Shown piece after piece: positions 25,906 to 34,289 of a stretch of DNA of 51,984 bases. The notes below the pieces were generated by a model that did no database searches, was not told where the DNA came from, and was given only the letters and a program-made list of their open reading frames with translations. Every line of letters starts with the position of its first letter. The stretch's first letter is position 1. Both the position numbers and the translations under genes were made by a program. This DNA is from Clostridiales bacterium (lineage in GTDB: Bacteria; Bacillota; Clostridia; Caldicoprobacterales; UBA3941): assembly GCA_012735575.1 (NCBI GenBank), contig JAAYGY010000070.1, positions 1 to 51,984 on the forward strand, read 5' to 3'.

Positions 25906-26457
25906 ATGAGACCACCTTCCATAGGAAAAAATATATTATATTACCGTAAGAAAAAGAATATGACCATAGACGAGTTGTCTAAGAAATCCGGTGTATCCAA
26001 ATCTATGTTATCACAGGTAGAGCAGGAAAAGACCAATCCTACAGTGGTAACTGTATGGAAGATTGCCCGTTCCTTGGATGTCAGTATAAACCAGCTATTG
26101 CAGACCGAGGGAGAACCCAATATTGAGGTTATACGCAGAGGAGATATGCCCATCATATATTCAGAGGACGGCAAATGTACCTTTAGGATATGCTCGTCTA
26201 TTGACATGGTTGAAAACTTAGAGCTATATCATATGATATGTGAGCCAGGGGGGATAAATGTATCTGAACCCCACTATCTTGGAACCCAGGAGTTTTTGAC
26301 AGTGCTGTCAGGCAAGGTAAAAGTAACCGTAGGGGAAAATTCCAAGATATTAAACGAAGGTGATTCTGTAAGATACAACGCCGATGTCAAGCACATAATT
26401 GAAAACGTTTCAGACGAGGAATCCCAGCTATATATGGTAGTCTGGTTTACCAGCTAA
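25906..26457 (+). CDS. XRE-family regulator with C-terminal cupin domain
   Basis: A 183-residue two-domain transcription factor. Residues 5-62 form a Cro/C1-type helix-turn-helix (MTIDELSKKSGVSKSMLSQVEQEKTNPTVVTV... region) and residues 105-180 a cupin barrel (FLTVLSGKVKVTVGE) that usually senses a small metabolite. The start at 25906 follows AGGGAG; the longer frame from TTG 25870 lacks one. It precedes the threonine-catabolic pair kbl and threonine dehydrogenase, separated by a terminator and a strong promoter, so it may control that operon. The target is inferred from position only. Confidence 0.9.
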   Translation: MRPPSIGKNILYYRKKKNMTIDELSKKSGVSKSMLSQVEQEKTNPTVVTVWKIARSLDVSINQLLQTEGEPNIEVIRRGDMPIIYSEDGKCTFRICSSIDMVENLELYHMICEPGGINVSEPHYLGTQEFLTVLSGKVKVTVGENSKILNEGDSVRYNADVKHIIENVSDEESQLYMVVWFTS

Positions 26458-26464
26458 AAACTAT

Positions 26465-26483
26465 AAAAGGCTTGTGCCTTTTT
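26465..26483 (+). terminator. Short intrinsic terminator after the XRE-cupin gene
   Basis: AAAAGGC/GCCTTTT forms a 7-bp stem with a 4-nt loop running into a T-rich tail. It separates the regulator from the kbl promoter. Confidence 0.65.
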
Positions 26484-26495
26484 CTCATTTTGTAG

Positions 26496-26524
26496 TTGAC
26501 ACCCCGTATAACAGCATATATAAT
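26496..26524 (+). promoter_or_regulatory. Consensus sigma-A promoter of the kbl operon
   Basis: Perfect TTGACA (26496-26501) and TATAAT (26519-26524) with the optimal 17-bp spacer lie about 75 bp before the kbl start. Confidence 0.8.
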
Positions 26525-26598
26525 AAAAGCGAGTTCAATAAATAGAATAAAAATGTTATATATAAAACAATGGGAACTAGGCAAGGGGGATGCTACAA

Positions 26599-27789
26599 AT
26601 GGGAAGCAAGGCACTGGATAAGTTTTTAAAAGACAATCTCACAGAGCTAAAAGAAAAGGGATTATATAACGAAATAGATGTACTATCAGGCAGCAACGGG
26701 CCAACCATCAAAGTAGGTGATAGGGAGCTAATAAACCTCTCATCCAACAACTATCTGGGTCTGGCTACAAATAAGCGTATGATGGAAGCCGCTAAAAAGG
26801 CCATAGACCAGTATGGTGTAGGGGCAGGTGCTGTAAGAACCATAAACGGAACTATGGATATTCATATGGAGCTAGAGGATCTTTTAGCAAGCTTTAAAAA
26901 AGCTGAGGCTGCCATTGCTCTTCAGTCAGGTTTTAACTGTAATGCAGGTGCTATTCAAGCCATAATGGATAAAAACGATGCGATTTTGTCCGATGAGCTG
27001 AATCATGCTTCCATAATCGATGGATGTCGACTGGCAAGGTCTAAGATAATAGTATATAAACATTCAGATATGGATGATCTGTATAACAAGGCAAAGGAAG
27101 CTAGAGAATCAGGAAAGTACAATAAGATAATGGTTATAACCGACGGAGTATTCTCCATGGACGGGGACATTGCTAAGCTACCTGAAATCGTAGAGATAGC
27201 CGAAAAATTCGATCTTATTACCTATGTAGACGATGCCCATGGTGAAGGAGTATTGGGAAATGGTGCCGGGATCGTAAGGCATTTTGGACTGGAAGGCAGA
27301 GTAGATATGGAGATGGGTACCCTGTCCAAGGCTTTAGGAGTAGTCGGCGGATATCTGGCAGGAAGCAAGGATCTTATAGACTGGCTGAGAGTTAGAGCAA
27401 GGCCCTTCCTATTCTCTACATCCCTAACGCCTGGAGCAAGTGCAGCTGTTATCGAAGCTGTAAAGATACTCATGGAAAGTACAGAATATGTGGATAGATT
27501 GTGGGAGAACGGAAATTACCTAAAGGCCGGTCTGAAGCAGCTAGGTTATAACATAGGTAATAGCGAAACCCCCATAACTCCATGCATTATAGGAGATGAA
27601 AAGAAAGCCCAGGAGTTTAGCAGAGAGCTGGTAAAAGAAGGGGTTTATGTAAAATCCATAGTATATCCAACCGTTCCATTAGGAACTGCAAGGGTTAGAA
27701 ACATGCCCACAGCCGACCATACCAAGGAGATGTTGGATCAGGCTATAGAATGCTTTGAAAGAGTTGGCAAGAGATTAAACATTATATAG
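26599..27789 (+). CDS. kbl: Glycine C-acetyltransferase (2-amino-3-ketobutyrate CoA ligase)
   Basis: A 396-residue PLP enzyme of the alpha-oxoamine synthase family. The PLP lysine is K244 in TLSKALG; D211 and H214 (VDDAHGEG) and H136 (ELNHASII) complete the site. It cleaves 2-amino-3-ketobutyrate with CoA into glycine and acetyl-CoA. The threonine dehydrogenase directly downstream supplies that substrate, which distinguishes it from the related BioF. ATG 26599 is preferred over 26590 because AAGGGGG is only one base from the latter. It is driven by a consensus promoter and is the first gene of the pair. Confidence 0.93.
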   Translation: MGSKALDKFLKDNLTELKEKGLYNEIDVLSGSNGPTIKVGDRELINLSSNNYLGLATNKRMMEAAKKAIDQYGVGAGAVRTINGTMDIHMELEDLLASFKKAEAAIALQSGFNCNAGAIQAIMDKNDAILSDELNHASIIDGCRLARSKIIVYKHSDMDDLYNKAKEARESGKYNKIMVITDGVFSMDGDIAKLPEIVEIAEKFDLITYVDDAHGEGVLGNGAGIVRHFGLEGRVDMEMGTLSKALGVVGGYLAGSKDLIDWLRVRARPFLFSTSLTPGASAAVIEAVKILMESTEYVDRLWENGNYLKAGLKQLGYNIGNSETPITPCIIGDEKKAQEFSRELVKEGVYVKSIVYPTVPLGTARVRNMPTADHTKEMLDQAIECFERVGKRLNII

Positions 27790-27822
27790 AATACAGAATT
27801 TAGTTATGTGAGGTTGAATATA

Positions 27823-28794
27823 ATGAATAAGATTTTAGTGACAGGATCATTGGGGCAAATAGGCTCTGAGCTTGTAGTCAGGCTGCAGGAGCTTTATGGT
27901 GATAAAAATGTTATTGCATCGGATGTGAGAAAAACCAGAGAAGGTTTGCCAAAAAACAGCATATTTGAGGTCTTAGATGTTACTGACAGTAAGGGTTTTT
28001 ATGAGATAGTTAAAAAGCATGAGGTAGATACAATAATTCACCTGGCAGCACTCTTGTCTTCGGTAGGTGAGCAAAATCCTCAAAAGGCCTGGCATATAAA
28101 TATGGGCGGACTATATAATGCTTTGGAGGTAAGCAGGGAGCTTGGCTGTGCCCTCTTTACTCCCAGTTCCATAGCTGCTTTTGGTCCTTCTACGCCCAAA
28201 GACAATACACCCCAGGATACCATTCAAAGGCCGGACACAATATACGGGGTATCTAAAGTTTCAGGCGAACTGCTATGTGACTATTACCATAAGAAGTATG
28301 GAGTAGATACAAGAGGTGTTCGTTTCCCCGGGCTTATATCCTACAAAACCCTACCCGGTGGAGGCACAACGGATTATGCTGTGGAAATATATTATGAGGC
28401 TCTTAGATCAAGGGAATATACATGCTATATAGAAGAAAACACCAAGATGGACATGATGTATATGCCTGATGCCATAGATGCCATAATAGACCTTATGGAG
28501 GCGGATTCCTCAAAGCTCATTCATAGAAATGCATTTAATATAACTGCCATGAGCTTTAGTCCTAAGGAGATTGCAGCGGAGATCAAAAAGTTTATACCCG
28601 ACTTTAAAATCAAGTATGATATAGATCCTGTAAGGCAGGCAATAGCCGAATCATGGCCAAATTCCATTGATGCTACTGCTGCAAAAGAGGAATGGGGTTT
28701 TAGGGCAAAATATGATTTGACCTCCATGACAGAGGATATGCTGGATAAACTTAGTGAAAAACTACAGGTGGAGTTTAATCCTCCAGCTGCATAA
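27823..28794 (+). CDS. L-threonine 3-dehydrogenase, NAD-dependent epimerase type
   Basis: A 323-residue extended SDR of the UDP-galactose-4-epimerase-like threonine dehydrogenase group. The cofactor motif is TGSLGQIG (7-14), and the catalytic pair Y141/K145 sits in IYGVSKVSGE with Ser in TPSSIAAFGP. It oxidises L-threonine to 2-amino-3-ketobutyrate, passed to Kbl. This group is unrelated to the zinc-dependent Tdh. GAGG before ATG 27823 supports the start; the upstream in-frame start at 27808 lacks one. A sugar-nucleotide epimerase is the alternative but does not fit the neighbour. Confidence 0.9.
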   Translation: MNKILVTGSLGQIGSELVVRLQELYGDKNVIASDVRKTREGLPKNSIFEVLDVTDSKGFYEIVKKHEVDTIIHLAALLSSVGEQNPQKAWHINMGGLYNALEVSRELGCALFTPSSIAAFGPSTPKDNTPQDTIQRPDTIYGVSKVSGELLCDYYHKKYGVDTRGVRFPGLISYKTLPGGGTTDYAVEIYYEALRSREYTCYIEENTKMDMMYMPDAIDAIIDLMEADSSKLIHRNAFNITAMSFSPKEIAAEIKKFIPDFKIKYDIDPVRQAIAESWPNSIDATAAKEEWGFRAKYDLTSMTEDMLDKLSEKLQVEFNPPAA

Positions 28795-28817
28795 CAGGAT
28801 TAAAACTTAATTACACT

Positions 28818-28852
28818 ACGGAAGGTATGATTTGCTTATGCCTTCCGTTTTT
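28818..28852 (+). terminator. Intrinsic terminator of the threonine operon
   Basis: ACGGAAGG (28818-28825) pairs with CCTTCCGT (28841-28848), extended by partly paired inner bases, and is followed by a T-run. Confidence 0.88.
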
Positions 28853-29019
28853 ATATTTTTATTTTTTCTTTTCCTCCACACTATGTCTTTAGATATTCCT
28901 GTTCTTCCCATATTTATCTAGCTATATATCCAGCTGTTTCCTATTTTGATATCTTATTATATAATTAAATAAACCCGTATATAAAAAGCCTTTATTTAAT
29001 AAAAAGGGGTGAAGGGACA

Positions 29020-29964
29020 ATGGATGTTGTTGGGATAGGTAAGGTGGCGGTTGATCTTCTTGCCAATGTTCCCAAAATACCAAAAGAGGATGATAGAACT
29101 ACAATTAAGGATTACAGCTGGCAGGGAGGAGGAAAAGTGCCTACCGCCTTGGTAGCCCTGGCTAGGTTGGGAGCAAAATGCGGCATGATAACCATTGTTG
29201 GGGATTGTAACTATGGCAGATTCTGTATTGAAGATTTTAAATATCATGGTGTTGATGTTTCACAAATAGTTGTGGATAAAAAGGGCCAAACACCTTTTTC
29301 CATAGTCCTATCCGATGATTATACCCATGGCAGAAGTATTATGCACTATCCTGGAACCTGCAGGTCCCTTGAAATATCTGATCTTGATAAGGATTATATT
29401 CAATCTGCACGATATCTTCATTTAGCCTATGGAACACCGGCGTCCAGGCAGGGCGCTATTTGGGCCAGGGAGAAGGGCATACCAGTAGTCTTTGATGCAG
29501 ATTATTACCGACCAGACATTGAAGAGATGATTCCCTTAATCGATGTTTTTATTGCATCTGAATTTTACTATAAGGCCATATTTGATGATGAGGACTACGA
29601 GAGAAATTGCAAAAAAATACAAAGCATGGGCCCGGATATAGTGGTATTTACCTTGGGTCAACGGGGCTGCGTTGGAATTAAGGGGAACATGTTTTTTATG
29701 GAAGATGCTTTCAGGGTGGCTGTAAAAGATACCACAGGGGCAGGGGATGTATATCATGGTGCCTTTATTTACGGTCTATTGCAAAACTGGGATATTCAAA
29801 AGATTGCCCGCTTTTCCAATGCAGTGGCGGCTATAAAATGCACAAGAATTGGTGGCAGGGCAGCCATCCCCACATTAGAAACTGTCACTAAATTTCTTGA
29901 TACGGGTATTATTGATTACGCAGAAATAGATAAAAGAGTGGTAATGTATAGAAGGAGTATATAA
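29020..29964 (+). CDS. PfkB-family carbohydrate kinase
   Basis: A 314-residue ribokinase-fold kinase. The N-terminal GxGG-type motif appears as WQGGGKVPTALVALARLG, and the ATP-site signature DTTGAGDVYHGAF (237-249) contains the catalytic base D243. Family members phosphorylate ribose, fructose, KDG, tagatose-6-phosphate and similar substrates. The neighbours, two isomerase/epimerase genes and an AraC regulator, suggest a sugar or keto-sugar. An AAGGGGTGAAGGG site precedes ATG 29020. It is convergent with the AraC gene, with 15 bp between stops. A KDG kinase would suit the upstream sugar-acid genes but is not proven. Confidence 0.9.
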   Translation: MDVVGIGKVAVDLLANVPKIPKEDDRTTIKDYSWQGGGKVPTALVALARLGAKCGMITIVGDCNYGRFCIEDFKYHGVDVSQIVVDKKGQTPFSIVLSDDYTHGRSIMHYPGTCRSLEISDLDKDYIQSARYLHLAYGTPASRQGAIWAREKGIPVVFDADYYRPDIEEMIPLIDVFIASEFYYKAIFDDEDYERNCKKIQSMGPDIVVFTLGQRGCVGIKGNMFFMEDAFRVAVKDTTGAGDVYHGAFIYGLLQNWDIQKIARFSNAVAAIKCTRIGGRAAIPTLETVTKFLDTGIIDYAEIDKRVVMYRRSI

Positions 29965-29979
29965 AAAACTGAAGAAAGT

Positions 29980-30900
29980 TTAGCTCCACTTTTGCAGTTT
30001 AATCTTACCTTTAACCGAATCCGCATACTGGGATGGATTCATGCCTACAATTCGTTTAAAGGACTGTGAAAAATAGTTGACAGAGCTAAAACTTAGAAGG
30101 TCGGCGATTTCAGAGAAATTGTACCTTCCTTCTCTAATGAGGTCTTTAGCCTTTTCCATTTTTAGATGCCTAAAGTACTGCATGGCACTGGTATTTAGCT
30201 TGTTTTTAAAAAGGGACTTAAGCTGAGTCCGTCCAATAGCAAACTCATTGCACAAATCATCTATCATAAAATTATTATGGACATTTTCTTTCATATAGGC
30301 TATTATTCTATTTAGTAGATCATCTTCCACCCTTTGTCTGGTAATAAGGGAGATACGTTCCTGTTTTTCTATATAGGTATTGTTTCTTATTAAAGTTATT
30401 AAAAACAACTCAAGGTATAGTTTGATTAGCTGCTGGGAGCCCACTATGGGTGAATCCTTCATGACCTTTGGGCTAATAGTTTCATAGAGTGGAACATCGA
30501 AAGTATTAAGGCGTTCTTCTATTATCCTGGCCAATATATTTTTTTCTTCATTGGTTTCAATCCGAAGGATTTTGTTTTCAAAAAACTTCATAGCAGGACT
30601 ATTACATACAAAGGACATTATTATTAGATTGGGAGCTATTCGGCCGTTTGCCCATACGCTGTGAAACTCATCGGGTTTGTGGAAGATAATATCTCCTTCT
30701 TCCAGTTTATAACCCTCTGTATCAGCCATTACCTCAGCCTGACCTTTGTCTACATACAAAAACTCCCAGAAATCATGTTTTTCACCTTGGAATACAAAAT
30801 CTTTAGCATACTCGAAGTAATATATACTAACTATTTTGTCAATTTCAATTGTATTTTCCAGTTCAATGGTTGGGTAAAGGGCTCTATAGCTATCTGCCAT
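29980..30900 (-). CDS. AraC-family transcriptional regulator
   Basis: A 306-residue regulator. Residues 35-110 form a cupin-like ligand-binding barrel (EFLYVDKGQAEVMAD and FHKPDEFHSVWAN), and residues 205-295 hold the two helix-turn-helix units (IDDLCNEFAIGRTQLKSLFKN and FSEIADLLSFSSVNYFSQSFKR), ending with the usual NPSQYAD. It probably binds a sugar and activates the divergent epimerase operon, where two direct repeats lie next to a predicted -35 box. AGGTGAG lies just before its ATG. It is convergent with the PfkB kinase gene. Confidence 0.92.
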   Translation of the reverse strand: MADSYRALYPTIELENTIEIDKIVSIYYFEYAKDFVFQGEKHDFWEFLYVDKGQAEVMADTEGYKLEEGDIIFHKPDEFHSVWANGRIAPNLIIMSFVCNSPAMKFFENKILRIETNEEKNILARIIEERLNTFDVPLYETISPKVMKDSPIVGSQQLIKLYLELFLITLIRNNTYIEKQERISLITRQRVEDDLLNRIIAYMKENVHNNFMIDDLCNEFAIGRTQLKSLFKNKLNTSAMQYFRHLKMEKAKDLIREGRYNFSEIADLLSFSSVNYFSQSFKRIVGMNPSQYADSVKGKIKLQKWS

Positions 30901-31034
30901 GTTAATTATCTCACCTTCCGAAAGTCATGACTAAAATCATAAAAAAGAGGACTTCTTTTATATATAAAAATTACACAATATAATGTAATATATAATAGAC
31001 AAGATATCTTGCCTTCTAAATTTTATCAAAGCTG

Positions 31035-31096
31035 TTGGGTAAAATCAAATATATTGGGCAAAATCAAGTGTAAATCACCAAATTTTTAATTATAAA
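31035..31096 (+). promoter_or_regulatory. AraC-type direct-repeat operator and promoter
   Basis: TTGGGTAAAATCAA (31035-31048) and TTGGGCAAAATCAA (31054-31067) are 13/14 identical, start to start 19 bp. The second ends exactly where a -35 element would lie (31068-31073) for the -10 box TATAAA at 31091-31096. This is the classic arrangement for activation by an AraC-family dimer, and such a gene is divergent. Confidence 0.6.
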
Positions 31097-31119
31097 ATTA
31101 TAAAAAAGAGGTGTTAAAA

Positions 31120-31956
31120 GTGAAAAAAGGTATTAACATCTGGTCTTTTAGGGGCGGGCTGTCTCCCAAGGAATATATTAGTATGGCAAAGGATGCCGGC
31201 TATGAGGGAATAGAGTTTGCCCTTGATGAAACAGGTATTATAAGCCTGGAAAGCAGCGACGAAGAGATTAAGGAAATAAGGCGTATGGCAGAGGGTGAAG
31301 GGCTGGAAACTCCCAGTCTGGCCAGCGGACTTTACTGGAAGTACCCCTTAACCAGCTCAGATGAAAAGATTAGACAAAAAGCCAAGGACATAGTTAAAAA
31401 GCAATTAGATGCTGCAGCCCTTTTAGGTGCGGATACCATACTGGTTGTTCCCGGCCTTGTAGGTGCAGACTTTATACCTGGCGGCGAGGTAGTAGAATAC
31501 GATGTAGCCTATGATCGTTCTTTAGAGGCATTAACCGAACTAAAAGAATATGCAGAAAAGGTAAAGGTAAACATCGGGGTAGAAAACGTATGGAATAAGT
31601 TCCTGTTATCTCCTCTTGAGATGAGGGATTTTGTAGACAAGATAGACAGTCCATATGTCGGAGTATACTTTGATGTTGGTAATGTACTCTATTCTGGATA
31701 CCCAGAGCATTGGGTAAAGATCCTGGGCAGCCGGATCAAAAAGGTTCACTTTAAAGATTTTAAGGTCAGCGTTGGCAACATAAGTGGATTTGTGGATCTC
31801 TTATCTGGTGATGTGAACTATCCTGCAGTAGTCGAAGAGCTAAAAAAGGTTGGCTATGAAGACTATGTAATTGCAGAGATGGGTGTTTACAAGAATTATC
31901 CAGATCAAACCGTATATACCACATCTATTGCTATGGATAAAATTTTAGGTAGATAA
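31120..31956 (+). CDS. Sugar phosphate isomerase/epimerase family TIM-barrel protein
   Basis: A 278-residue xylose-isomerase-like (AP endonuclease 2 fold) protein. The divalent-metal site of the D-tagatose 3-epimerase type is visible: E in GVENVWN, D in VYFDVGN, H in KKVHFKDF and E in VIAEMG. Family members epimerise or isomerise keto-sugars or their phosphates. GTG 31120 is preferred with GAGGTG upstream; an earlier GTG at 31111 overlaps that site. It starts the cluster controlled by the proposed AraC operator. A MITE-like copy separates it from the Gfo/Idh gene. Confidence 0.88.
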   Translation: MKKGINIWSFRGGLSPKEYISMAKDAGYEGIEFALDETGIISLESSDEEIKEIRRMAEGEGLETPSLASGLYWKYPLTSSDEKIRQKAKDIVKKQLDAAALLGADTILVVPGLVGADFIPGGEVVEYDVAYDRSLEALTELKEYAEKVKVNIGVENVWNKFLLSPLEMRDFVDKIDSPYVGVYFDVGNVLYSGYPEHWVKILGSRIKKVHFKDFKVSVGNISGFVDLLSGDVNYPAVVEELKKVGYEDYVIAEMGVYKNYPDQTVYTTSIAMDKILGR

Positions 31957-31959
31957 ATC

Positions 31960-32180
31960 ATTTTAAATAATCATAATGACTATTGAACGCTCGCTTCAAC
32001 GCTAATTTGGAGAAAACTAAGGCCTACTCCATTTGAAAAGCCTACCCCTTCCAAACTGGTGTCCTGCCGGTGGAAGTTGCCACGGCATCCTGCCTTGGCT
32101 ACGGCTTTTCTGCATTCCATAAGCCAGGTTTTCTTAAGCCAAATCAGCGAAGGCACTCACTTATCAATAGTCATTACTGA
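31960..32180. repeat. Second long copy of the MITE-like element, outer ends missing
   Basis: From about AATGACTATTGAACG through the GC-rich centre (GTCCTGCCGGTGGAAG, TTGGCTACGGCTTTTCTGC) to TTATCAATAGTCATTA it is nearly collinear with the 16117-16395 copy, with scattered substitutions. The outermost CCCTTGTGC ends are absent on both sides, so it is an eroded copy. It lies inside the second sugar cluster. Confidence 0.85.
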
Positions 32181-32228
32181 CATTTATGATAAGAATATTA
32201 GATATACAAATTTTTAGGAGGAAATTAT

Positions 32229-33251
32229 ATGCTAAAAGTAGGATTAGTTGGAATAGGTTTTATGGGTAGAGGACACCTGGATATTTACATGCAGCTGGAA
32301 GAAGAGGGCTACCCAGTAAAGTTAGTTGCAATTTGTGACATCGATAAGGACAAATTTGAAGGCAAATTCCTGCCTGGCAACCTGAATGTAGGTAACCTAA
32401 AATATGATTTTTCCAAATACAATCTGTACACCGATTATGATGAAATGTTGGAGAAGGAAGATCTGGATTATGTAGACATAGCTCTTCCCACCTATCTACA
32501 TGCAGAGGCTACCATAAAGGCTTTAAACAAGGGAATCCATGTATTGTGTGAAAAGCCCATGGCACTGAACACTGAAGAATGCCAGGCTATGATTGATGCA
32601 GCTAAGGCTAACAACAAAAAGCTAATGATAGCTCAATGTCTGAGATTCTGGCCTGAGTATGAGTATCTAAAGAAATGTGTAGATAGCAAGGAGTATGGCA
32701 ATGTAGTCAGCGCTTATTTCTTTAGAGGTGGTACAACCCCCAAATGGTCCTATGAAAACTGGCTCCTTAACAAGGACAAGAGTGGTGGAGTACTGCTAGA
32801 TCAGCACATTCACGACGTAGACGCTATCAACTGGCTGTTTGGCACCCCGAAAATGGTTACTACTGTAGGTAGAAATGTATTCCCCGGCAGCGGTTATGAT
32901 GCAGTTTCCACAAACTATATCTATGATGATAAGGTTATAAATGCCCAGGACGACTGGACCATAAACAGCAGTGACTTTGGATTTGCCATGACCTTTAGGG
33001 TAAACTTTGAAAAAGGTACCCTCATATACGAAGGCGGAAAACTGACTGTATATCCTCATGACGGTGAAGCCTTTGTTCCAGAGATGGAAGAGGGTTCAGG
33101 ATACTACAGAGAGATCAAGTACTTTACCCAGGCTATTATGAATGATACTCCCATAGAGGTAGCGGATGTTTATAGCACTATGGAAACCATTAGAATAGCA
33201 AATGCAGAGCAGGAGTCAGCAGATCAGCAAGCTAAGTTAATAGAGCTTTAG
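32229..33251 (+). CDS. Gfo/Idh/MocA-family oxidoreductase
   Basis: A 340-residue NAD(P)-dependent dehydrogenase. The Rossmann motif is VGIGFMGRGHLD, the EKP motif is in LCEKPMALNTEE, and GGVLLDQHIHDVDAINWLFG forms the substrate-side helix with the conserved Asp and His. It resembles inositol 2-dehydrogenase-like and sugar dehydrogenases. TTTAGGAGG precedes ATG 32229. An epimerase-fold gene begins 11 bp after the stop, so both are one operon; this dehydrogenase/isomerase pairing is common in inositol and uncommon-sugar pathways. The substrate is unknown. Confidence 0.91.
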   Translation: MLKVGLVGIGFMGRGHLDIYMQLEEEGYPVKLVAICDIDKDKFEGKFLPGNLNVGNLKYDFSKYNLYTDYDEMLEKEDLDYVDIALPTYLHAEATIKALNKGIHVLCEKPMALNTEECQAMIDAAKANNKKLMIAQCLRFWPEYEYLKKCVDSKEYGNVVSAYFFRGGTTPKWSYENWLLNKDKSGGVLLDQHIHDVDAINWLFGTPKMVTTVGRNVFPGSGYDAVSTNYIYDDKVINAQDDWTINSSDFGFAMTFRVNFEKGTLIYEGGKLTVYPHDGEAFVPEMEEGSGYYREIKYFTQAIMNDTPIEVADVYSTMETIRIANAEQESADQQAKLIEL

Positions 33252-33262
33252 GAGGTAGCTTA

Positions 33263-34093
33263 ATGTATAATCTTGATATAGGTGTAATAATACCTTTAGA
33301 AAAATTACTGGAAAACGGTGTACAGGAACTAACAGACCTTGGTCTAAATGCCTGCCAGATCAATGCCTGGAACTGTGAAAACTTGACCGAGGAAAATGCT
33401 GAAAAGATCAAGGCCATGATAGAAGAGCATGACATAATAGTATCCAGCCTGTGGGTGGGCTGGCCTGGTCCTAAAATATGGGATTTTATAGACGGTCCTT
33501 CAACTTTGGGACTGGTACCCAAGGAGTTTCGGTTTGAAAGAATGGAGGCTTTGAAAAAAGGCGCTGATTTTGCAAAGCTTATCGGAATAACCGATATTAC
33601 GACCCATGTAGGCTTTATTCCCGAGAATCCTTCTACTACTGAGTATATGGAGACTGTGATGATTATCAGGGATGTAGCCCGGTACTGCAAAAATCTAGGC
33701 CTGTACTTCAACTTTGAAACTGGACAGGAGACTCCTATTACTCTGCTTAGAACCATAGAGGATATTGGCCTGGATAATCTGGGTATCAATTTAGATCCTG
33801 CAAACCTATTAATGTATGGTAAAGGCAACCCCCAGGATGCTGTTGATATGTATGGAGACTATATAAGAGGGGTGCATGTAAAGGATGGATTGTATCCAAC
33901 GGACGGGCGTAACTTGGGCAAGGAAACTCCCGTAGGTGAAGGTTCGGTAGATTTCCCTGTACTTATCAAAAAGCTCAAAGAGCATAACTTTACCGGTGCC
34001 CTTATAATTGAAAGGGAGATATCCGGTCCTCAGCAAAAGGAAGATATCTTAAAGGCCAAGGCATTGCTGGAGGAAATTCTTGCAAATCTATAA
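33263..34093 (+). CDS. Sugar phosphate isomerase/epimerase family TIM-barrel protein (second copy)
   Basis: A 276-residue xylose-isomerase-like protein. Metal ligands match the epimerase pattern: E in FNFETGQE, D in INLDPANLL, H in RGVHVKDG and E in LIIEREI. It is only distantly similar to the product of 31120-31956, so they are paralogues with probably different substrates. TAGGAGG precedes ATG 33263. It is translationally close to the dehydrogenase gene, and a strong terminator follows. Confidence 0.9.
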   Translation: MYNLDIGVIIPLEKLLENGVQELTDLGLNACQINAWNCENLTEENAEKIKAMIEEHDIIVSSLWVGWPGPKIWDFIDGPSTLGLVPKEFRFERMEALKKGADFAKLIGITDITTHVGFIPENPSTTEYMETVMIIRDVARYCKNLGLYFNFETGQETPITLLRTIEDIGLDNLGINLDPANLLMYGKGNPQDAVDMYGDYIRGVHVKDGLYPTDGRNLGKETPVGEGSVDFPVLIKKLKEHNFTGALIIEREISGPQQKEDILKAKALLEEILANL

Positions 34094-34130
34094 ATAAAAT
34101 AACTGTAAAAACTGCAAATTGTATATAATC

Positions 34131-34170
34131 AAGGGCTTACCCATAGATCCGGGTAGGCCCTTTATATTTT
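34131..34170 (+). terminator. Intrinsic terminator
   Basis: AAGGGCTTACCC (34131-34142) pairs with GGGTAGGCCCTT (34151-34162), 12 bp with one wobble pair, followed by an AT-rich tail ending in T6. Confidence 0.88.
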
Positions 34171-34289
34171 TTAACTTGTTAGCATGAATTCACAAAAAGA
34201 TTAATATAATATAAAAAGCAGGAATTTCCAAACAGTATGTAGAATAGGGTAGATAATAAACAGTGTAACTGTAATGAGGAGGAAACAGC

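Noticed and set aside
26398..26416. TTGAAAACGTTTCA, similar to a catabolite-repression (cre) site
   Set aside because: It departs from the consensus at one key position, lies inside the coding end of the XRE-cupin gene, and no other cre-like sites support it.
30960..31020. ATTACA/TGTAAT inverted repeat in the AraC-epimerase gap
   Set aside because: It is short and in highly AT-rich DNA; the direct repeats at 31035-31067 are far stronger.
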